Shown: positions 22,144 through 28,749 of the stretch, piece by piece
How the letters are laid out: each line of letters begins with the position of its first letter
Numbering within the stretch: position 1 is the stretch's first letter
Source: Lachnospiraceae bacterium
GTDB taxonomy: Bacteria; Bacillota; Clostridia; Lachnospirales; Lachnospiraceae
Length of the DNA stretch: 30,978 bases
Reading direction: 5' to 3'
NCBI GenBank assembly: GCA_009774155.1
Contig: VSNE01000476.1
Location: forward strand, 1 to 30,978
Notes under the pieces: generated by a model
The model's database searches: none
Told to the model about the DNA's origin: nothing
Seen by the model: the letters and a program-made list of their open reading frames with translations, nothing else
Made by a program: the position numbers and the translations under genes

Positions 22144-23004
22144 CTATCCAGACGCAGCGGCCGCCAGTTTCCGGGTGAGCTGCTGCATGAGCAGCCGCCG
22201 GTATTTCTTGCGGGTTCGCCGCTTCTTTGCGTGTTTATATAAATGCCACCACTTCGGGCGGTCGTTTGCGTTGTAGAGCATGGCGTCCACGAAGTTGTTC
22301 ACGGCCGTGGCTGCGGCCTTGCCTATGGCTGCCGCGATTTCGCCGAGGGCCTTCGCCACCTCGTTTACCCAGCTTTTCACGGACTCCCAGAACTTCACGA
22401 TCTGCGGCGTGATTGCGTCCAGCAGGGCGCTGGCCGTGTCCGGCGTGAGGGTGAGCGTCAGATCCATGGTGGGCGGGCTCCGAAGCTCTGCGGGTTCGTC
22501 GTCCGGCGGGTGTTCTGCCTGCTGCGCGTCCTCATGCTGCCGATCCGCAGCCATGAGCTCGTGCATGTGCTCGTAGTCCTCCGGGCTCATGTAGCCGTCG
22601 TAGACGTAGGGATCCGGCTCTGCGCTGGTGGCCTTGCCGTACCACGGGAGAGAGGCCGGAAGATCGGCCGGGCGCTCCATTGGCTCCGGTGGAAATGCCG
22701 TCGAGTCGTCCAGCAGGTTGTAGCCGTTCTCGTAGTGCCAGCGGATCCCTGCCGCCAGCTCTGCCACGGTCATGTCCTCGCCGAAGTGTCCGCAGTAATA
22801 GCCGTTCAGCATAACGGCGTTCGGATCCTGCGCCAGTATCTTGCGGGCCTGCTCCAGATCCTCCGGCTCGAAGGTGTCGTCGTCACTGTTCAGCCATACC
22901 GCCGTAGCGTTCCAGCTTCGGCCGGTTTTCCAGACGATCACCCATGCGATCCCGTCGCGGAGCTCGTCGGCCCAGTCTTTTGCGATTGCGTTTATTGCTG
23001 CCAT
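22144..23004 (-). CDS. Uncharacterised early protein
   Basis: 286 residues. The N-terminal domain (about 1-105) has WADELRDGIAWVIVWKTGRS, then LNSDDDTFEPEDLEQARKIL and YYCGHFGEDMTVAELAAGI. It looks like a compact domain but I cannot name it. An acidic, Pro-rich middle (about 105-185) links it to a helical Ala-rich segment (about 200-250) and a very basic end (KHAKKRRTRKKYRRL) that may bind nucleic acid. ATG at 23004 has AAGGAGG upstream and overlaps the previous gene by 13 bases. Confidence 0.8.
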   Translation of the reverse strand: MAAINAIAKDWADELRDGIAWVIVWKTGRSWNATAVWLNSDDDTFEPEDLEQARKILAQDPNAVMLNGYYCGHFGEDMTVAELAAGIRWHYENGYNLLDDSTAFPPEPMERPADLPASLPWYGKATSAEPDPYVYDGYMSPEDYEHMHELMAADRQHEDAQQAEHPPDDEPAELRSPPTMDLTLTLTPDTASALLDAITPQIVKFWESVKSWVNEVAKALGEIAAAIGKAAATAVNNFVDAMLYNANDRPKWWHLYKHAKKRRTRKKYRRLLMQQLTRKLAAAASG

Positions 23005-23267
23005 GGTGCTGCCTCCTTGTCGATATGCACAACGGTGAAAAGGTCGTCAACCTCGTGCCGGGTTATGTATGTGTCCGTCCCGTCCATGCCGAGAAACTGG
23101 AGCAGGGGCTCGAAGCCGTCGAGCAGATAACTGGTGACGGCCACGGCGTTGAGTCGGTAAACTGATACCTCTACAATGCAGGGGCGGCCGTCGTCCTCCA
23201 GCCGGGCGGGGAAGGAAGCCCGGCACAAGAGAGCGGCGTCGTACTTGAAGTCGTTAGTGTTTGCCAT
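22992..23267 (-). CDS. Small uncharacterised early protein
   Basis: 91 residues. The sequence looks like a small alpha/beta protein: FKYDAALLCRASFPARL, then CIVEVSVYRLNAVAVTSYLL and a C-terminal VVHIDKEAAPW. ATG at 23267 has AAAGGAGG seven bases upstream. It overlaps the downstream gene by 13 bases. No function recognised. Confidence 0.75.
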   Translation of the reverse strand: MANTNDFKYDAALLCRASFPARLEDDGRPCIVEVSVYRLNAVAVTSYLLDGFEPLLQFLGMDGTDTYITRHEVDDLFTVVHIDKEAAPWQQ

Positions 23268-23281
23268 ACCGGTGCCTCCTT

Positions 23282-23866
23282 TCAGTGCATGTATGGCCGC
23301 AGGTTATCGTTGTAAAGCTCGTAGCTCATGCAGCCGCAGTCGAAGCGGATATAGTTCCAGTCGGTCGCATTGTAAAGCGGGGAGCGGTCAAGTTCGCCGA
23401 CTTTCCTCAGCCTTCTGTGGCGGTTGACTTCGTAAACCGGGACGCTGTGGTGTATCTTGATTTTCTCCTTTGCGAAGCCGTACCACTCATAGAGCAGATC
23501 CTTGGCCTTTTCGTCGCTCATGTGCTCGGTGTCAGATTGGCTCGCCAGCTTTTCGTAGTCGGCCTGCTGCACGTTGTCGGTGTCCTCGTAGGGCCGCCAT
23601 TCCTGCTCGCGCTCCAGAGCCTTCTCCAGCTCTGCGATCCGTTCTTCCATGGCCTTCTGAGCTTTCTCAGCCTCGCTCTGCGCGTTGATGTGCTGCATAT
23701 TCACCTCGCGCTGGATCCTTTCGGCGATCCCGTCCTCGTTCTTTTTGTAGGCTTTGCAAAAGGCGTCTTTGTCGCCGCTAAATTCCATATAAGCCTTCTC
23801 GATCGCTGCGTATTCTTCCATGGTAGGGAAGTAGCCCGTTCTTTTTTCAAATTCTTCTAACATCAT
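23282..23866 (-). CDS. Uncharacterised early protein with coiled coil
   Basis: 194 residues. The opening MMLEEFEKRTGYFPTMEEY followed by YMEFSGDKDAFCKAYKKNED is a type I recall as common in Firmicutes gut phages, always without known function. A long coiled coil (about 48-88, EAEKAQKAMEERIAELEKAL) follows. The end has a Tyr-rich segment with two cysteines in FDCGC. ATG at 23866, with a second ATG one codon later; AAAGGA lies upstream. Confidence 0.78.
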   Translation of the reverse strand: MMLEEFEKRTGYFPTMEEYAAIEKAYMEFSGDKDAFCKAYKKNEDGIAERIQREVNMQHINAQSEAEKAQKAMEERIAELEKALEREQEWRPYEDTDNVQQADYEKLASQSDTEHMSDEKAKDLLYEWYGFAKEKIKIHHSVPVYEVNRHRRLRKVGELDRSPLYNATDWNYIRFDCGCMSYELYNDNLRPYMH

Positions 23867-23890
23867 GGCGGAGTGTTCCTTTCTTGTGCG

Positions 23891-24166
23891 TTATGTGGTG
23901 ACAGTTTCAAGTTTCTGCTGTTCAGGTTTGGCCTTGCTGCCTCTGCGTTTGAGGTTTTGCTGGAGCCGTAGCTGGGCCAGCTTTGCGTTGTAGCCCTGCC
24001 GCATGTTGCAGTCAAGATCCCCAGTGTCCCCGCGTTTCAGCTCTTTGTAGATAGTCGCCACATGCACGCCGAGAGAGTCGGCTATATCCTGCGGGCGTTC
24101 TCCTTTGAGATAGCGGGACTCCAGCGCCTCGCGGTCTGCCAGCGTCAAATATCGGTAGTTTCTCAC
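23891..24166 (-). CDS. Helix-turn-helix protein (IS30-like N-terminal HTH), first early gene
   Basis: 91 residues. YLTLADREALESRYLKGERP followed by QDIADSLGVHVATIYKELKR is the HTH_38 type found at the N-terminus of IS30 transposases, but no catalytic domain follows. The end is Gln/Lys-rich and basic. So it is a stand-alone DNA-binding protein, probably a phage regulator. GTG at 24166 has AAGGAGG eight bases upstream. It is the first clear gene of the early operon and lies directly downstream of the structured leader. Confidence 0.82.
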   Translation of the reverse strand: MRNYRYLTLADREALESRYLKGERPQDIADSLGVHVATIYKELKRGDTGDLDCNMRQGYNAKLAQLRLQQNLKRRGSKAKPEQQKLETVTT

Positions 24167-24336
24167 GTTCTCACCTCCTTGTGGTGTGGGTGCATACTCC
24201 GGCCATTTTGTAAAATCTGCATTTTCGGGCGGGTACTTCTCAACCGGCCTCCCGCGCTCCGGCTGGCGTCTTTTTTCTGGGCCACCTTGACCGTACCGGC
24301 TTTCACCTTAAAAGCCGGAAACTTGTTGAACGACAT
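24163..24336 (-). CDS. Possible 57-codon leader ORF (uncertain)
   Basis: ATG at 24336 with a weak AAAAAGG five bases upstream; TGA at 24165-24163 overlaps the next GTG start. The first 30 codons have the high GC3 of other phage genes and give FNKFPAFKVKAGTVKVAQKK; the rest is unlike a normal protein. The frame lies inside the predicted RNA fold and uses one of its hairpins as codons. It may be a regulatory leader peptide, a remnant, or chance. Confidence 0.25.
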   Translation of the reverse strand: MSFNKFPAFKVKAGTVKVAQKKDASRSAGGRLRSTRPKMQILQNGRSMHPHHKEVRT

Positions 24337-24448
24337 GGAGCCTTTTTAGGCGTTGCTGCTCTCCACCGCCGCCCGGTTTTCACCTTAAAAACCGGACTTA
24401 AAACTTGTTATCCTTCACCGATAAATACAGACTTTACAAAATGGCCGA
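24199..24448 (-). ncRNA. Candidate structured leader RNA closed by a 26-bp stem
   Basis: Two 26-base arms (24199-24224 and 24423-24448) form a near-perfect inverted repeat. Their three mismatches all become G-U pairs in minus-strand RNA, but would be unpaired A-C in plus-strand RNA. Inside are two hairpins with the same seven-base loop (minus UAAGGUG): stems CCGGUUUU/AAAACCGG (24395-24373) and CCGGCUUU/AAAGCCGG (24318-24296). The differing base pair is compensatory. Both hairpins follow an AACAAGUUU word. The element ends about 20 bases before the ribosome site of the first early gene. It could be a put-like antiterminator, a protein-binding leader or an operator region; no known RNA family is recognised. 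Confidence 0.55.
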
Positions 24449-24559
24449 GGGGCCAGTGTTGCCCGTTTTTTGGTAAAAAAATAATGCGTCGGGAGGCTTT
24501 CGCTTCCTTTCGCATTTAATGTTACAATTTTCAGTTTAAGCTGTTTTGTGAAAAAATGG
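24449..24559. other. Prophage-host junction zone without a gene
   Basis: AT-rich stretch where composition changes from prophage to host. It holds a bulged hairpin (ATGCG 24484-24488 with CGCAT 24511-24515; inner GGAGGC/GCTTCC). On the minus strand a T-run follows that hairpin, so it might stop transcription toward the phage. The attachment site probably lies here, but no core can be named without the other prophage end. Confidence 0.5.
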
Positions 24560-24588
24560 TTGACACCCGGCTACGCCTGTGATAAAAT
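24560..24588 (+). promoter_or_regulatory. Sigma-A promoter of the infC operon
   Basis: Consensus -35 TTGACA (24560-24565), a 17-base spacer and -10 TAAAAT (24583-24588). Transcription would start near 24595, giving a leader of about 180 bases before infC. This is the first host element to the right of the prophage and it is intact. Confidence 0.88.
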
Positions 24589-24594
24589 GATCTG

Positions 24595-24774
24595 AGTTAT
24601 GAAATGAAAGAAGAGTATCCACTCTCACCTCGGCACAGGCGGTGACCCGGGTTAATACAGGAAGAAACAGTATGCTGACGGCATATTTATTTTGTGTATT
24701 AAAGTGGATAGTTTTCTATCCACTTTTTTTGCGGGCAGAAAAGCTGCCCCATTTATGCGCGGAGGTGTACAGTT
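24595..24774 (+). promoter_or_regulatory. infC leader with attenuation (L20-leader-like)
   Basis: A 180-base untranslated leader. TATCCACT (24616-24623) can pair with AGTGGATA (24703-24710), the 5' arm of the terminator just before infC, so two exclusive folds are possible. A small TATGC/GCATA hairpin lies between (24671-24685). In Bacillus the infC-rpmI-rplT operon is repressed when L20 binds its leader and favours termination. The same logic is inferred here. Confidence 0.7.
24701..24730 (+). terminator. Attenuator terminator in the infC leader
   Basis: An 11-bp stem AAAGTGGATAG / CTATCCACTTT (24701-24711, 24716-24726) with a TTTT loop and further T residues. It lies upstream of infC, so it must be regulated for the operon to be expressed. 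Confidence 0.88.
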
Positions 24775-25281
24775 ATTAGCGAATTAATGATTAATGAGCA
24801 GATTCGGGATCGGGAGGTCCGTGTGATCGGCCAGGATGGAGAGCAGTTAGGCATTATGTCTGCCAGTGAGGCAATGAGGTTGGCGAGGGAGGCTGAGCTG
24901 GATTTAGTAAAGATTGCTCCTACCGCAAAGCCGCCGGTATGTAAGATTATCGATTACGGCAAGTACCGTTATGAGCTGGCGAGAAAAGAGAAGGAAGCAA
25001 AGAAGAAACAGAAAACCATCGAAATCAAAGAAGTTCGTCTGTCTCCGAATATTGACGACAACGATCTGAATACGAAGGTCAATGCAGCCAGAAAGTTCAT
25101 TCAGAAGGGTGACAAAGTGAAAGTGACGCTTCGTTTCCGCGGACGTGAAATGGCGCATGTGCAGAGCAGTAAACAGATTCTGGATGTATTTGCCGAAAGG
25201 ATGGCAGATATTGCGGTTGTCGATAAGGCTCCGAAGATGGAGGGCCGCAGCATGACTATGTTTTTAACGGAAAAGCGTTAA
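24775..25281 (+). CDS. infC: Translation initiation factor IF-3 (ATT start)
   Basis: IF-3 binds the 30S subunit and checks start-codon pairing. From ATT at 24775 the protein has 168 residues, beginning with Ser-Glu-Leu-Met-Ile-Asn-Glu after the initiator; family features include INEQIRDREVRVIGQDGEQL and KVTLRFRGREMAH. GGAGG (24761-24765) is nine bases from ATT but 21 from the first ATG (24787), so ATT is the better start. infC uses AUU in many bacteria, which lets IF-3 limit its own synthesis. It is followed by rpmI and rplT, the standard operon. Confidence 0.97.
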   Translation: MSELMINEQIRDREVRVIGQDGEQLGIMSASEAMRLAREAELDLVKIAPTAKPPVCKIIDYGKYRYELARKEKEAKKKQKTIEIKEVRLSPNIDDNDLNTKVNAARKFIQKGDKVKVTLRFRGREMAHVQSSKQILDVFAERMADIAVVDKAPKMEGRSMTMFLTEKR

Positions 25282-25312
25282 AGTTACTTATTGAAAAACC
25301 GATAAGTTAACG

Positions 25313-25330
25313 CCGGATCGTCAGATCCGG
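25313..25330 (+). other. Hairpin between infC and rpmI
   Basis: Perfect 7-bp stem CCGGATC / GATCCGG with loop GTCA. No T-run follows, so it is not a terminator; it may stabilise or process the transcript between the two genes. Confidence 0.55.
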
Positions 25331-25363
25331 AGTATATTACAGAATTACAGGAGGAACAAACAT

Positions 25364-25561
25364 ATGCCAAAGGTAAAAACCAGCAGAGCAGCTGCAAAAC
25401 GTTTCAAAAAGACCGGAACCGGCCAGTTAAAAAGAATGAAAGCTTATAAGAGCCATATCCTGACTAAAAAGTCCCAGAAAAGAAAGAGAAATCTTAGGAA
25501 AGCTACCATTACGGATGCAACCAACGTAAAGAGCATGAAGAAGATTTTACCGTATTTATAA
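25364..25561 (+). CDS. rpmI: Ribosomal protein bL35
   Basis: 65 residues, normal size. MPKVKTSRAAAKRFKKTGTG at the N-terminus, followed by HILTKKSQKRKRNL, is the bL35 signature. It is very basic, as expected for a 50S protein. ATG is preceded by AGGAGG with good spacing. It lies between infC and rplT. Confidence 0.98.
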   Translation: MPKVKTSRAAAKRFKKTGTGQLKRMKAYKSHILTKKSQKRKRNLRKATITDATNVKSMKKILPYL

Positions 25562-25589
25562 GGTTTCAGATAGTTAAGGAGGAAGAAAG

Positions 25590-25949
25590 ATGGCAAGAGT
25601 TAAAGGCGGATTAAACGCTAAAAAGAAACACAATAGAGTATTAAAGCTTGCAAAGGGCTACAGAGGAGCAAGGAGCAAACAGTACAGAGTTGCAAAGCAG
25701 TCTGTTATGAGAGCTTTAGCCAGCGCTTATGCAGGACGTAAAGAGAGAAAACGCCAGTTCAGACAGCTTTGGATTGCACGTATCAATGCAGCGGCGCGTA
25801 TGAACGGCTTATCCTACAGCAAATTTATGTATGGATTAAAAACTGCAGGCGTGGAGATGAACAGAAAAATTCTCGCTGATATGGCAGTTAACGATGCGGG
25901 AGCTTTCACTTCTCTGGCAGAGGTTGCTAAGAACGCGCTGAATAAATAA
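25590..25949 (+). CDS. rplT: Ribosomal protein bL20
   Basis: 119 residues, full length. MARVKGGLNAKKKHNRVLKL, then AKGYRGARSKQYRVAKQSV and KERKRQFRQLWIARINAAAR, are the conserved bL20 blocks. It is a primary 23S rRNA-binding assembly protein and, in Firmicutes, the repressor of its own operon through the infC leader, which is consistent with the attenuator described upstream. AAGGAGG precedes the start. Confidence 0.98.
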   Translation: MARVKGGLNAKKKHNRVLKLAKGYRGARSKQYRVAKQSVMRALASAYAGRKERKRQFRQLWIARINAAARMNGLSYSKFMYGLKTAGVEMNRKILADMAVNDAGAFTSLAEVAKNALNK

Positions 25950-25963
25950 GATTTACCTGCACA

Positions 25964-26008
25964 AAAGCCCTTGGAATTTCTACCATATTGGTAAGCTTCC
26001 GAGGGCTT
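25964..26008 (+). terminator. Terminator-like hairpin after rplT
   Basis: AAGCCCTTGGAA pairs with TTCCGAGGGCTT through one G-U, with a 19-base loop. The T-run is poor (TTCATTAT), so read-through into the CobW genes is possible. Confidence 0.6.
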
Positions 26009-26044
26009 CATTATATGCGATAGGAAGGAGAGAAGGAACAGAAC

Positions 26045-27085
26045 ATGACAAAGATTGAGATTATTTCCGGCTTTCTCGGAGCCGGCAAGACCACATTTAT
26101 CAAGAAGATGCTGAAGGAAGCATTCGCAGGAGAGAAGGTTGTTCTGATTGAAAACGAATTCGGAGAGATTGGCATTGACGGAGGGTTCTTAAAAGAGGCG
26201 GGAGTGCAGATTACGGAGATGAATTCCGGATGCATCTGCTGTTCCCTGGTAGGCGATTTCGGAGCCGCTTTAAAAGAGGTGATTGAGACCTATGCCCCGG
26301 ATCGTATTTTAATTGAACCGTCCGGTGTGGGAAAGCTGTCTGATGTGACAAAAGCAGTTCAGGGCGTGGCCGCTGCGGAGCCGGTGGAGCTGAACAGCTC
26401 TGTAACTGTGGTGGACGGACAGAAATGCCGGATGTATATGAAAAATTTCGGTGAATTTTTCAATAATCAGGTAGAGAATGCCGGAACGATTGTTATCAGC
26501 CGTACCCAGAAAATGTCGGAAGAAAAGCTGAATGCCTGTGTAAATATGCTGAAGGAAAAGAACCCGGAGGCAACGATTATCACGACTCCGTGGGATGAGC
26601 TGAAGGGAGAACAGATTCTAGCCGCGATGCAGCATCAGGATTTGATTATGAAGGAAGAACTGGAAACACATGCTCATCATCATGAGGAAGCCTGTGAACA
26701 CGGTCATTTCCATGAGAACAGCCATGAGCATTCCCATGACCATGGAGACGACTGTACCTGCGGCTGCCATGACCATGGTTCCGGACATGAGCACCATCAT
26801 CATGCAGACGAGATTTTCACGAGCTGGGGCAGGGAAACTCCTCATAAGTACGGTGAGGAGGAGTTAAGAGAGATTTTGTCGAAGCTTTCTGACGATGATG
26901 ACTGCGGCATTATTCTGCGTGCGAAAGGCATTGTTCCATGTACAGACGGAACCTGGCTGCATTTTGATATGGTGCCGGAGGAGTTCGAGGTGCGCCGCGG
27001 AGATGCTGATTATACCGGCCGTCTCTGCGTGATTGGTTCCCATCTCAATGAGGAGGAACTGACAAAGCTGTTTGGTCTGATGTAA
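26045..27085 (+). CDS. CobW/COG0523 GTPase metallochaperone with His-rich loop
   Basis: 346 residues. G3E-family GTPase thought to deliver metal to client proteins. Visible: Walker A GFLGAGKTT (9-17), ENEFGEIGID (36-45), the metal-binding GCICC motif (62-66) and EPSGVGKL. A His/Cys/Asp-rich linker (about 209-253) with HHH and HDH clusters and CTCGCHDHG should bind zinc or another metal. The C-terminal CobW domain ends LCVIGSHLNEEELTKLF. AAGGAG lies upstream of the ATG. It is followed 12 bases later by a second GTPase gene. Zinc is the likeliest metal, but the sequence cannot settle it. Confidence 0.93.
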   Translation: MTKIEIISGFLGAGKTTFIKKMLKEAFAGEKVVLIENEFGEIGIDGGFLKEAGVQITEMNSGCICCSLVGDFGAALKEVIETYAPDRILIEPSGVGKLSDVTKAVQGVAAAEPVELNSSVTVVDGQKCRMYMKNFGEFFNNQVENAGTIVISRTQKMSEEKLNACVNMLKEKNPEATIITTPWDELKGEQILAAMQHQDLIMKEELETHAHHHEEACEHGHFHENSHEHSHDHGDDCTCGCHDHGSGHEHHHHADEIFTSWGRETPHKYGEEELREILSKLSDDDDCGIILRAKGIVPCTDGTWLHFDMVPEEFEVRRGDADYTGRLCVIGSHLNEEELTKLFGLM

Positions 27086-27097
27086 AAGGTGGGCGTC

Positions 27098-28039
27098 ATG
27101 ATGAAAATTCCTGTATTTGTGGTTCATGGATTTCTGGAGAGCGGCAAAACCCGGTTTGTGCTTGAAACTCTGTCGGATGAGTATTTCTCCGGAGGAGAGC
27201 GCAATCTGGTCATTGCCTGCGAGGAGGGAATCGAAGAGTACGACGAAGAAGTTTTGAAAAAAGCCAATGCCACGCTGGTTATGCTGGAGGATAAGAGCGA
27301 GCTGAACGAAATGTTCCTGACTGAATGCCAGAAAAAATATAAGCCAACCCAGATTGTGCTGGAATACAACTGTATGTGGGGACTGGACGAGCTGAGGGAT
27401 ATGTATATGCCTAAAGGCTGGTTTGTGGCGCAGGTGATCACAACAGTGGATGCGTCCACCTTTGATGTGTATCTGAAAAATATGAAGTCTCTGTTTATGG
27501 AGATGGCTAAGGATTCGGACCTGATTCTTTTTAACCGCAGTACGGATGAGACTCCTGCAGCGGCTTACAAAAGAAATATGCGGGCAGTGAATCCTAAGGC
27601 CCAGGTGGTCTTTGAGAAGGAGGATGGAGAACAGCTTCAGTTTGAGGAAGAGATGCCCTTTGATATCAATGCAGATGTGATTGAAATTGCAGATGCGGAT
27701 TATGGGATCTGGTATATTGACGCTATGGACCATCCGGAGAAATATGACGGCAGGACGCTGAAGTTTACCGGTATGGTGTATATCAATAAACGTCTTCCCC
27801 AGGGATATTTTGTGCCGGGGAGAATGGCAATGACCTGCTGTGCGGACGATACGGCATTTATCGGATTTCTCTGCAAATCGTCTTATGTGGATCGGTTAAA
27901 ATCCAAACAATGGATTTCCGTCACTGCGAAAGCTCATGTGGAGAAGCGGGAAGAATACAGCGGAGAGGAAGGAATCGTTCTTCACTCCACCCATATTAAG
28001 AGCGCCCGGAAACCGGAAGAAGAGCTGGTATATTTTTAA
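27098..28039 (+). CDS. CobW-like GTPase fused to a YcgQ-type (DUF1980) domain
   Basis: 313 residues from ATG 27098 (AAGGTG upstream; an earlier GTG at 27089 is too close to it). The N-terminal P-loop GFLESGKT is at 11-18, but the CxCC motif of true COG0523 proteins is missing. The last 100 residues have LKFTGMVYINKRLPQGYFVP and GRMAMTCCADDTAFIGFLC, then WISVTAKAHV, which is the C-terminal domain of YcgQ/TIGR03943 proteins. In Bacillus such proteins go with metal-responsive permease genes. It is probably an operon partner of the gene before it in metal trafficking. Confidence 0.82.
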   Translation: MMKIPVFVVHGFLESGKTRFVLETLSDEYFSGGERNLVIACEEGIEEYDEEVLKKANATLVMLEDKSELNEMFLTECQKKYKPTQIVLEYNCMWGLDELRDMYMPKGWFVAQVITTVDASTFDVYLKNMKSLFMEMAKDSDLILFNRSTDETPAAAYKRNMRAVNPKAQVVFEKEDGEQLQFEEEMPFDINADVIEIADADYGIWYIDAMDHPEKYDGRTLKFTGMVYINKRLPQGYFVPGRMAMTCCADDTAFIGFLCKSSYVDRLKSKQWISVTAKAHVEKREEYSGEEGIVLHSTHIKSARKPEEELVYF

Positions 28040-28046
28040 AAAGAAC

Positions 28047-28117
28047 GGGCTATTGCAAAAAGGCGGTCTGCAGGTTCGGAAAATACTATGCAGATTACAT
28101 TTTACAATAGCCCTTTT
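28047..28117. terminator. Bidirectional terminator between convergent genes
   Basis: GGGCTATTG (28047-28055) pairs with CAATAGCCC (28105-28113), with an inner TCTGCA/TGCAGA stem and T-runs on both strands. It sits between the end of the CobW-like gene and the end of the XRE gene, so it serves both. The long outer arms also resemble a very small inverted-repeat element. Confidence 0.75.
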
Positions 28118-28121
28118 AATC

Positions 28122-28442
28122 CTACTTGTCTGCAAACAATACTTTCAGAAGATTAATCGCCAGGGCTTTTTCCTCTGCTGTGCGGTCGTGCATAAGCTGG
28201 ATCAGCAGATTAATGCTTGTGTCATCAGTGGCAATGACATAATCAGCTAACAGGAAATCAATAGTGACACCAAGACGGTTTACAACTTTTACGAGTTTGT
28301 CCAAAGTCAGGCTTCTCTCACCTCTTTCAATCTGTCCGATATAAGCGGTGGATACCCCGACTTCCTCTGCCAGTTTCTCCTGAGTAAGATTCAGTCTCAG
28401 ACGTTCCTCACGAATCCTTCTTCCTAATGCATGATAATCCAT
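28122..28442 (-). CDS. XRE-family transcription regulator
   Basis: 106 residues. A Cro/CI-type HTH fills residues about 6-60: LGRRIREERLRLNLTQEKLA, then EEVGVSTAYIGQIERGERSL. The C-terminal 40 residues are helical and may dimerise. Upstream AAGGAAGG precedes ATG 28442. Host-type composition, and it is divergent from tRNA-Leu, whose promoter region carries a palindrome. Its targets are unknown; self-regulation is usual for this class. Confidence 0.9.
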   Translation of the reverse strand: MDYHALGRRIREERLRLNLTQEKLAEEVGVSTAYIGQIERGERSLTLDKLVKVVNRLGVTIDFLLADYVIATDDTSINLLIQLMHDRTAEEKALAINLLKVLFADK

Positions 28443-28548
28443 TTTTTATACCTTCCTTTCGACAACGGGTGTTTGACTAAATGATACTTTGAAACAGGGC
28501 ATAAATAGAATCTACGGAGAGCATTTTTTCAAATACATTTTAGAAATA

Positions 28549-28578
28549 TTTGACAATTTCGTCAAAATGAGGTATGAT
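28549..28578 (+). promoter_or_regulatory. Promoter of tRNA-Leu, with palindrome over the -35
   Basis: -35 TTGACA (28550-28555), 17-base spacer, -10 TATGAT (28573-28578), about 20 bases before the tRNA. TTTGAC (28549-28554) and GTCAAA (28561-28566) form an inverted repeat that covers the -35, possibly an operator. Confidence 0.82.
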
Positions 28579-28597
28579 TACAACCGTAGTATGTGAT

Positions 28598-28682
28598 GCG
28601 GAAGTGTCGGAATTGGCAGACGAGCAAGATTCAGGTTCTTGTGAGCGTTACGCTCGTGAGGGTTCAAGTCCCTTCTTCCGCA
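28598..28682 (+). tRNA. tRNA-Leu (CAG anticodon)
   Basis: An 85-base cloverleaf. Acceptor stem GCGGAAG/CTTCCGC with discriminator A; anticodon stem CAAGA/TCTTG with loop TTCAGGT, so the anticodon is CAG. It has a long variable arm (GAGCG/CGCTC), as class II tRNAs require, and a T-loop TTCAAGT. The 3' CCA is not encoded. A strong terminator follows at once. Confidence 0.96.
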
Positions 28683-28688
28683 TGACAG

Positions 28689-28722
28689 AATCCCGGAGGC
28701 AGAAGCTTCTGGGATTTTTTTG
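28689..28722 (+). terminator. Terminator after tRNA-Leu
   Basis: AATCCCGGAGGC pairs with GCTTCTGGGATT (12 bp including two G-U) around loop AGAA, followed by a run of T. It separates the tRNA from glpK. Confidence 0.9.
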
Positions 28723-28749
28723 GTTTATCAGGCAGGAGGGAATTTATTT

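Larger units (their letters stand above)
1..24480 (-). mobile_element. Lambda-type tailed prophage, partial (left end outside window)
   Basis: Nearly all genes are on the minus strand, often overlap by 4-20 bases, and include TerS, TerL, lambda-family portal, ClpP-like head protease, minor tail Z, ERF, Gam, SSB, DnaC-like loader, RecU and three methyltransferases. GC content falls sharply and gene style changes near 24,450-24,540, where host genes begin. The left end is cut inside the head protease/scaffold gene, so capsid, tail, lysis, integrase and repressor genes must lie further left or be absent. The right boundary is approximate: no integrase or duplicated att core is visible here. Confidence 0.93.

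Noticed and set aside
22243..23130. Long plus-strand open frame in the early region
   Set aside because: Antisense to two ribosome-site-supported minus genes; composition and His/Arg/Val-rich product are typical of a shadow frame.
24201..24446. Attachment-site direct repeats
   Set aside because: The two copies are inverted, not direct, and lie close together, so they do not fit attL/attR.
26864..27733. 289-codon minus frame under the two GTPase genes
   Set aside because: Antisense to strong conserved proteins; His/Leu/Ile-rich product with no domain.
28047..28117. Small transposon-like (MITE) element
   Set aside because: The arms look like terminal repeats, but the unit is only about 67 bases, has no visible target duplication, and sits where a convergent terminator is expected.
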